In this document: positions 60,202 to 64,000 of the stretch, one piece after another
How the letters are laid out: every line of letters begins with the position of its first letter
Numbering within the stretch: position 1 is the first letter of the stretch
NCBI GenBank assembly: GCA_963705525.1
Contig: CAVPJW010000007.1
Coordinates: 434,001 to 498,000 of the forward strand
Direction: 5' to 3'
Length of the DNA stretch: 64,000 nucleotides
Origin: CAVPJW01 sp963705525
GTDB taxonomy: Bacteria > Acidobacteriota > Vicinamibacteria > Vicinamibacterales > CAVPJW01
Made by a program: the position numbers and the translations under genes
Notes under the pieces: model-generated
What the model saw: only the letters and a program-made list of their open reading frames with translations
Databases searched by the model: none
What the model was told of the DNA's origin: nothing

Positions 60202-61068
60202 ATGGCCAGCGGTCGCGAGTTACGTCGACGCATCAGGTCGATCAGCAGCACGGCCCAGATCACCAAGGCCATGCAGATGGTCGCCGCGTCGAAGATGCGT
60301 AAGGCCCAGCAAGCCGCCATCGCCGTGCGGCCCTTCGCTCAATTGCTGTACCGGATTCAGCGGAAGGCCGCGACGCGGGCCGTCGATTTCACGCATCCGC
60401 TGCTCGAGGCGCGCCCCGTTCAGAAACGCGCGGTCATCCTTATCGCCTCTGATAAGGGTCTCTGCGGCGCGCTGAACAGTAACCTGTTCCGAATCGCCGC
60501 TCACTACGACACGGGCGCGACCGTCTTCATCACGGCCGGGCGGAAGGCCGCGCAGTTCGTCGCCCGTTCCCGTCGGCAACTTGTCGCGGAATTCCCGTAC
60601 GGCGATACGCCAAAGTTTCCCGAAGCCCGCGCAATCGCCGCGCTCGGCCGCGAGCTTTTCCTGAAAGGCGAGGTCGACGAGGTCCGGCTTGTGGCCACCC
60701 GTTTCGTCAACACACTGATCCAGGTGCCGATGACGCTCCCGTTTCTTCCGGTGGGCCAACTCAAAGAGCTGTCAATCCCGGGAACGGACACCGAAGGAGC
60801 CGCGGCGGTCGACCCAAGGGAATTCGCGTTCGAGCCTCCGGCGGAGGCTCTCCTCGACTACCTGCTGTCGCACTATCTCAACATTTACCTCTACGCGGTG
60901 TTGCTGAACGCCAAGGCGAGCGAGCAGAGCGCGCGCATGGTCTCGATGAAGAACGCCACGGACAGCGCCGACGACATGATCAAGGATCTGACACTCGCCT
61001 ACAACAAGCTGCGCCAGGGCCAGATCACGCAACAACTGCTCGAAATCGCCGGTGGCCAGTCCGAATAG
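60202..61068 (+). CDS. atpG: F1Fo ATP synthase subunit gamma
   Basis: Central rotor shaft, 288 residues. The N-terminal helix (GRELRRRIRSISSTAQITKA, then MVAASKMRKAQQAAIAV) and C-terminal helix (SARMVSMKNATDSADDMIKD, then LTLAYNKLRQGQITQQLLEI) that form the coiled coil are both typical, as is the middle Rossmann-like part with ASDKGLCGALNSNLFR. Compared with E. coli gamma there is an internal region with PAEALLDYLLSHYLNIYLYA-like text that matches the family. It lies between atpA and atpD with gaps of 3 and 9 bases. Confidence 0.94.
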   Translation: MASGRELRRRIRSISSTAQITKAMQMVAASKMRKAQQAAIAVRPFAQLLYRIQRKAATRAVDFTHPLLEARPVQKRAVILIASDKGLCGALNSNLFRIAAHYDTGATVFITAGRKAAQFVARSRRQLVAEFPYGDTPKFPEARAIAALGRELFLKGEVDEVRLVATRFVNTLIQVPMTLPFLPVGQLKELSIPGTDTEGAAAVDPREFAFEPPAEALLDYLLSHYLNIYLYAVLLNAKASEQSARMVSMKNATDSADDMIKDLTLAYNKLRQGQITQQLLEIAGGQSE

Positions 61069-61077
61069 CCGGAAGGT

Positions 61078-62487
61078 ATGGTCATGAATACAGGCACCGT
61101 TGTTCAGGTTCTCGGTCCCGTCGTGGATGTCGCGTTTGCGGGTGCTCTCCCGCAGATTTCGAACGCGTTGACAGTTGAGTACACGGTCCAGGATCGGCCG
61201 ATGAAGTTGACGCTCGAAGTCCAGCAGCATCTCGGTGATCGATGGGTGCGTACGGTGTCCATGTCGGGCACGGAAGGACTCAAGCGCGGCCTGACCGTCA
61301 CCGACACCGGCGCGCCAATCAGCGTGCCAGTCGGCCCCGGTGTGATGGGCCGCGTCCTCGACGTGACCGGGGCGCCGGTTGACGAGCGCGGACCGGTTCT
61401 GGCGGAGAAGTACTACCCCATTCACCGACCGGCACCACCGCTCGTGGACCAGTCGACCTCCCCGCAGGTGCTCTCCACGGGCATCAAGGTGATCGACTTG
61501 ATCTGCCCGTTTCTCAAAGGTGGAAAGATTGGGGCATTCGGGGGCGCCGGCGTGGGCAAAACGGTTGTCATCATGGAGCTCATCAATAACATCGCCAAAC
61601 TCCATGGCGGCGTGTCGGTGTTTGCCGGCGTCGGCGAGCGGACCCGTGAAGGGAACGACCTCTATCACGAGATGGCGCAGGCGGGCGTTATCGACGAGAA
61701 GAACCTGAGCGCGTCCAAAATCGCGCTCGTGTACGGTCAGATGAACGAGGCACCGGGCGCCCGTCTCCGGGTCGCCCTCTCCGGCCTCGCGATCACTGAG
61801 TACTTCCGCGACGAGAAGAAACAGGACGTGCTGCTCTTCATCGACAACATCTTCCGGTTTTCCCAGGCGGGCTCCGAAGTGTCGGCGCTCCTCGGCCGCA
61901 CCGCCAGCGCAGTCGGCTATCAGCCAACCCTGGCCGCCGAAATGGGCGCGCTGCAGGAACGCATCACGTCCACAAAGAATGGGTCGATCACCTCGTTTCA
62001 AGCCGTGTACGTGCCGGCAGACGACCTGACGGATCCGGCGCCCGCGACCACTTTCGCCCACCTCGACGCCACGATCGTCCTCGAGCGGTCGATCGCGGAA
62101 CTCGGCATCTACCCGGCTGTGGATCCGCTGGCCTCGACGTCGCGCGCGCTCGCGCCGGAAATCGTCGGCGAAGAGCACTACGGCGTCGCGCGGCGTGTAC
62201 AGAAGGTGCTCCAGCGCTTCAAGGATCTGCAGGACATCATCGCAATTCTGGGCATGGACGAACTGTCGCCGGAAGACAGGCAGACCGTGTTCCGCGCCCG
62301 CAAGATTCAACGGTTTCTCAGCCAGCCGTTCAGCTCGGCCCAGGTGTTCACGGGACGCGAAGGCCGGCAAGTAGCAGTAGCCGACACCGTTCGAGGATTC
62401 AAGGAGATCCTCGAGGGCAAACACGACGACGTCGCCGAAGATAACTTCTACATGAAGGGCGGAATCGAAGAAGTCAGGCAGAATTGA
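61078..62487 (+). CDS. atpD: F1Fo ATP synthase subunit beta
   Basis: Catalytic subunit, 469 residues. The P-loop is GGAGVGKTVVIMELINN, followed by FAGVGERTREGNDLYHEM with the catalytic Glu, VLLFIDNIFRFSQAGSEVSA (Walker B) and YVPADDLTDPAPATTFAHLD. The C-terminal region includes the DELSPEDR loop, a close form of DELSEED, and RFLSQPFSSAQVFTGREG. All catalytic residues are in place. Its stop overlaps a possible TTG start for atpC. Confidence 0.96.
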   Translation: MVMNTGTVVQVLGPVVDVAFAGALPQISNALTVEYTVQDRPMKLTLEVQQHLGDRWVRTVSMSGTEGLKRGLTVTDTGAPISVPVGPGVMGRVLDVTGAPVDERGPVLAEKYYPIHRPAPPLVDQSTSPQVLSTGIKVIDLICPFLKGGKIGAFGGAGVGKTVVIMELINNIAKLHGGVSVFAGVGERTREGNDLYHEMAQAGVIDEKNLSASKIALVYGQMNEAPGARLRVALSGLAITEYFRDEKKQDVLLFIDNIFRFSQAGSEVSALLGRTASAVGYQPTLAAEMGALQERITSTKNGSITSFQAVYVPADDLTDPAPATTFAHLDATIVLERSIAELGIYPAVDPLASTSRALAPEIVGEEHYGVARRVQKVLQRFKDLQDIIAILGMDELSPEDRQTVFRARKIQRFLSQPFSSAQVFTGREGRQVAVADTVRGFKEILEGKHDDVAEDNFYMKGGIEEVRQN

Positions 62488-62495
62488 CAACCGTC

Positions 62496-62906
62496 ATGGC
62501 CGACACCCTGAAGCTCGAAATCGTCACGCCAGATGCCGTCGCCTATTCCGCCGATGTGAACATGGTCACGTTGCCCGCGGTGGAGGGGCAGATCGGCGTG
62601 CTGCCGCACCACATCCCACTCCTCACTCAAGTAGTGCCGGGCGAGATGATCGTGCGCAAAGATGGGCGGGACACATTTCTCGCCGTCGGGGAAGGACTCG
62701 TCGAGATCACCGGCGACCGCGTGTCGATCGTCACGGATATGGCCGTCGCCGCCGAGAATATCGACGAAGCCAGAGCCGAAGAGGCGCGCCAACGCGCCGC
62801 GGCCCGCCTGCGGGACAAGATCTCCGATGAGGAAGTCGCAACGGTCAATGCGACGCTGGTGCGCGCGCTGGCGCAGCTGAAGGTCAGACGTCGCCGCCGT
62901 ACATAG
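62496..62906 (+). CDS. atpC: F1Fo ATP synthase subunit epsilon
   Basis: Rotor subunit and possible inhibitor of ATP hydrolysis, 136 residues. The N-terminal beta sandwich begins MADTLKLEIVTPDAVAYSAD, with VNMVTLPAVEGQIGVLPHHI and DRVSIVTDMAVAAENIDEAR. The C-terminal two helices (EEARQRAAARLRDKISDEEV, ATVNATLVRALAQLKVRR) are full length, ending in an Arg cluster. The ATG at 62496 fits the family start; a TTG at 62484, overlapping the atpD stop, would add four residues. Confidence 0.92.
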   Translation: MADTLKLEIVTPDAVAYSADVNMVTLPAVEGQIGVLPHHIPLLTQVVPGEMIVRKDGRDTFLAVGEGLVEITGDRVSIVTDMAVAAENIDEARAEEARQRAAARLRDKISDEEVATVNATLVRALAQLKVRRRRRT

Positions 62907-62910
62907 CCCA

Positions 62911-64000
62911 ATGATCATTGCCGCGCGCGCCTGGCTCGGGACGTACGATCGGACGTGGCTCCGAGCCGACGTCGTTGCCGGCGTCACACTGGCCGCGTAT
63001 CTCCTGCCCGCAGCGATCGGCGATGCCTCCCTCGCGGGGCTCCCTCCTCAAGCGGGTCTCTATTCGTGTCTCTTCGCCGGACTCGTGTTCTGGCTGTTCT
63101 GCAGCTCGCGACAGACCGCGGTCAGCGTCACGTCCGCCATCTCGCTGCTGATTGGCGCGACGCTCAGTGAGATCTCGGGCGGTGATCCGGCCCGGCATGC
63201 GACGCTTGCGGCGTGCACGGCGTTGATCGTAGCCGTGCTAGCGTTTGTCGCCTATGCGATCCGCGCCGGCACCATCGTCAATTTCTTCTCGGAGACCGTG
63301 CTCGTCGGCTTCAAGTGCGGCGTGGCGCTGTTTCTGATGAGTACACAGTTGCCGAAACTCTTCGGGTTCGGCGGGGCACATGGCGATTTCTGGGAGAACA
63401 CCGGTCATTTCCTTCGCGGCCTGGGTGGGACCAACAGCACGTCCCTCATCCTGGGCCTCGCCGCGCTGGCGGTGCTGGCGCTCGGCAAGGGCGTGCTGAA
63501 GCATCGGCCCGTGTCGTTATTCGTAGTCATTGGTGGCATCGTGGCGGCTCGGATGCTCCATCTCGACGCCCGCGGCGTTGCGCTGCTCGGTCAGGTTCCC
63601 CAGGGATTGCCGATGCCGGCACTGCCGCTGGTCAGTCGAGCGGACATCAACACGCTGCTGCCGCTCGCCATGGCCTGTTTCGTTCTGGCGGCCGTGGAAA
63701 CCACGGCGATCGGCCGGATGTTCTCTGGCAAACACGGCTATCGACTAGACGCGAGCCAGGAGTTCCTGGCGATCGGCACGGCCAGCCTTGCGGCGGGACT
63801 TGGAAGTGGATTCCCCGTGAGTGGCGGCATGTCGCAGTCGCTCGTCAACGAGACGGCCGGCGCGCGCACGCCGCTGTCCGGACTCGTGGCAGCGCTCATT
63901 ACGCTCGCCGTCGCGGTCTTCATGACCGGACTGCTCAGCTACCTGCCGCAACCGGTTCTGGCGGCGATTGTGTTGATGGCGGTCACCGGGCTCATCCAGG
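62911..64000 (+). CDS. SulP-family anion transporter, incomplete at the window edge
   Basis: Four bases after atpC begins a membrane protein (MIIAARAWLGTYDRTWLRAD) with the SulP N-terminal signature DVVAGVTLAAYLLPAAIGDA and then LAGLPPQAGLYSCLFAGLVF, TAVSVTSAISLLIGATLSEI, VLVGFKCGVALFLMSTQLPK and the sulfate-transporter motif GLGSGFPVSGGMSQSLVNET. About 363 residues are visible, still in the membrane domain; the C-terminal STAS domain expected in the family would lie beyond the edge. It probably carries sulfate, bicarbonate or another anion. Its closeness to the ATP synthase operon suggests co-transcription. Confidence 0.9.
   Translation, partial: MIIAARAWLGTYDRTWLRADVVAGVTLAAYLLPAAIGDASLAGLPPQAGLYSCLFAGLVFWLFCSSRQTAVSVTSAISLLIGATLSEISGGDPARHATLAACTALIVAVLAFVAYAIRAGTIVNFFSETVLVGFKCGVALFLMSTQLPKLFGFGGAHGDFWENTGHFLRGLGGTNSTSLILGLAALAVLALGKGVLKHRPVSLFVVIGGIVAARMLHLDARGVALLGQVPQGLPMPALPLVSRADINTLLPLAMACFVLAAVETTAIGRMFSGKHGYRLDASQEFLAIGTASLAAGLGSGFPVSGGMSQSLVNETAGARTPLSGLVAALITLAVAVFMTGLLSYLPQPVLAAIVLMAVTGLIQ

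Noticed and set aside
56477..62906. N-type (Na+-translocating, alternate) ATPase operon
   Set aside because: N-type operons start with beta and epsilon, carry atpQ/atpR and lack delta. Here the order is the classical a-c-b-delta-alpha-gamma-beta-epsilon, and the c subunit lacks Na+ ligands.
1..64000. rRNA, tRNA, prophage or IS element
   Set aside because: No transposase, integrase, phage structural gene or tRNA-like cloverleaf was recognised in any spacer; a covariance-model scan was not possible here.

Overview
The window is GC-rich bacterial chromosome with dense coding on both strands. Two ATPase-less MacB/FtsX permeases of the acidobacterial duplicated orphan permease (ADOP) type, a winged-helix/WD40-like regulator and many exported proteins of unknown function point to Acidobacteriota, probably the Vicinamibacteria. 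That placement is inferred from gene content; there is no rRNA or tRNA here to test it.

Layout. 1-4.2 kb: a decayed set of arylsulfatase, HAD phosphatase and a truncated MetA-pathway outer-membrane protein, next to an intact HdeD-like membrane protein. 4.2-11 kb: a MatC-like carboxylate carrier overlapping a YdiJ-type FAD/Fe-S D-2-hydroxyacid dehydrogenase, divergent from the first ADOP permease. 11-20.2 kb: seven closely spaced minus-strand genes in transcription order: PP2C phosphatase, dicarboxylate symporter fused to a solute-binding domain, ATP/ADP translocase-like carrier, class III PPK2, Omp85-like barrel, exported protein with a kinase-like catalytic core, HEAT-repeat protein. 20.2-24 kb: a second decayed zone (sulfatase, exported protein, bile-acid symporter remnant). 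24-28.1 kb: a nucleotidyltransferase toxin-antitoxin pair, a second copy of the barrel/kinase-like pair and a small coiled-coil ORF. 28.1-33.5 kb: DUF4136 protein, octaheme cytochrome-TPR protein, MltF lytic transglycosylase, exported protein. 34-47 kb: second ADOP, a third broken sulfatase-like gene, three related Ig-like lipoproteins, the winged-helix/WD40 regulator and small exported or membrane proteins. 47-56 kb: a sigma-54 activator, then an RND efflux operon that ends in a class I PPK2. 56.5-64 kb: an F1Fo ATP synthase operon in the order a-c-b-delta-alpha-gamma-beta-epsilon followed by a SulP transporter that runs off the window.

How the genes may work together. The most striking unit is the 11-20.2 kb block and its partial duplicate at 24.8-27.7 kb. 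A polyphosphate-driven nucleotide kinase, a nucleotide carrier, an exported protein with Asp/Asn and Asp-x-Gly motifs resembling secreted atypical kinases, and an outer-membrane barrel could form an extracytoplasmic phosphorylation system. This is a hypothesis from gene order and motifs. Reading-frame breaks are confined to six genes, including all three sulfatase-family genes, while roughly 45 kb of other coding sequence is intact. That suggests selective decay of sulfatase-related functions, although local sequence error cannot be excluded.
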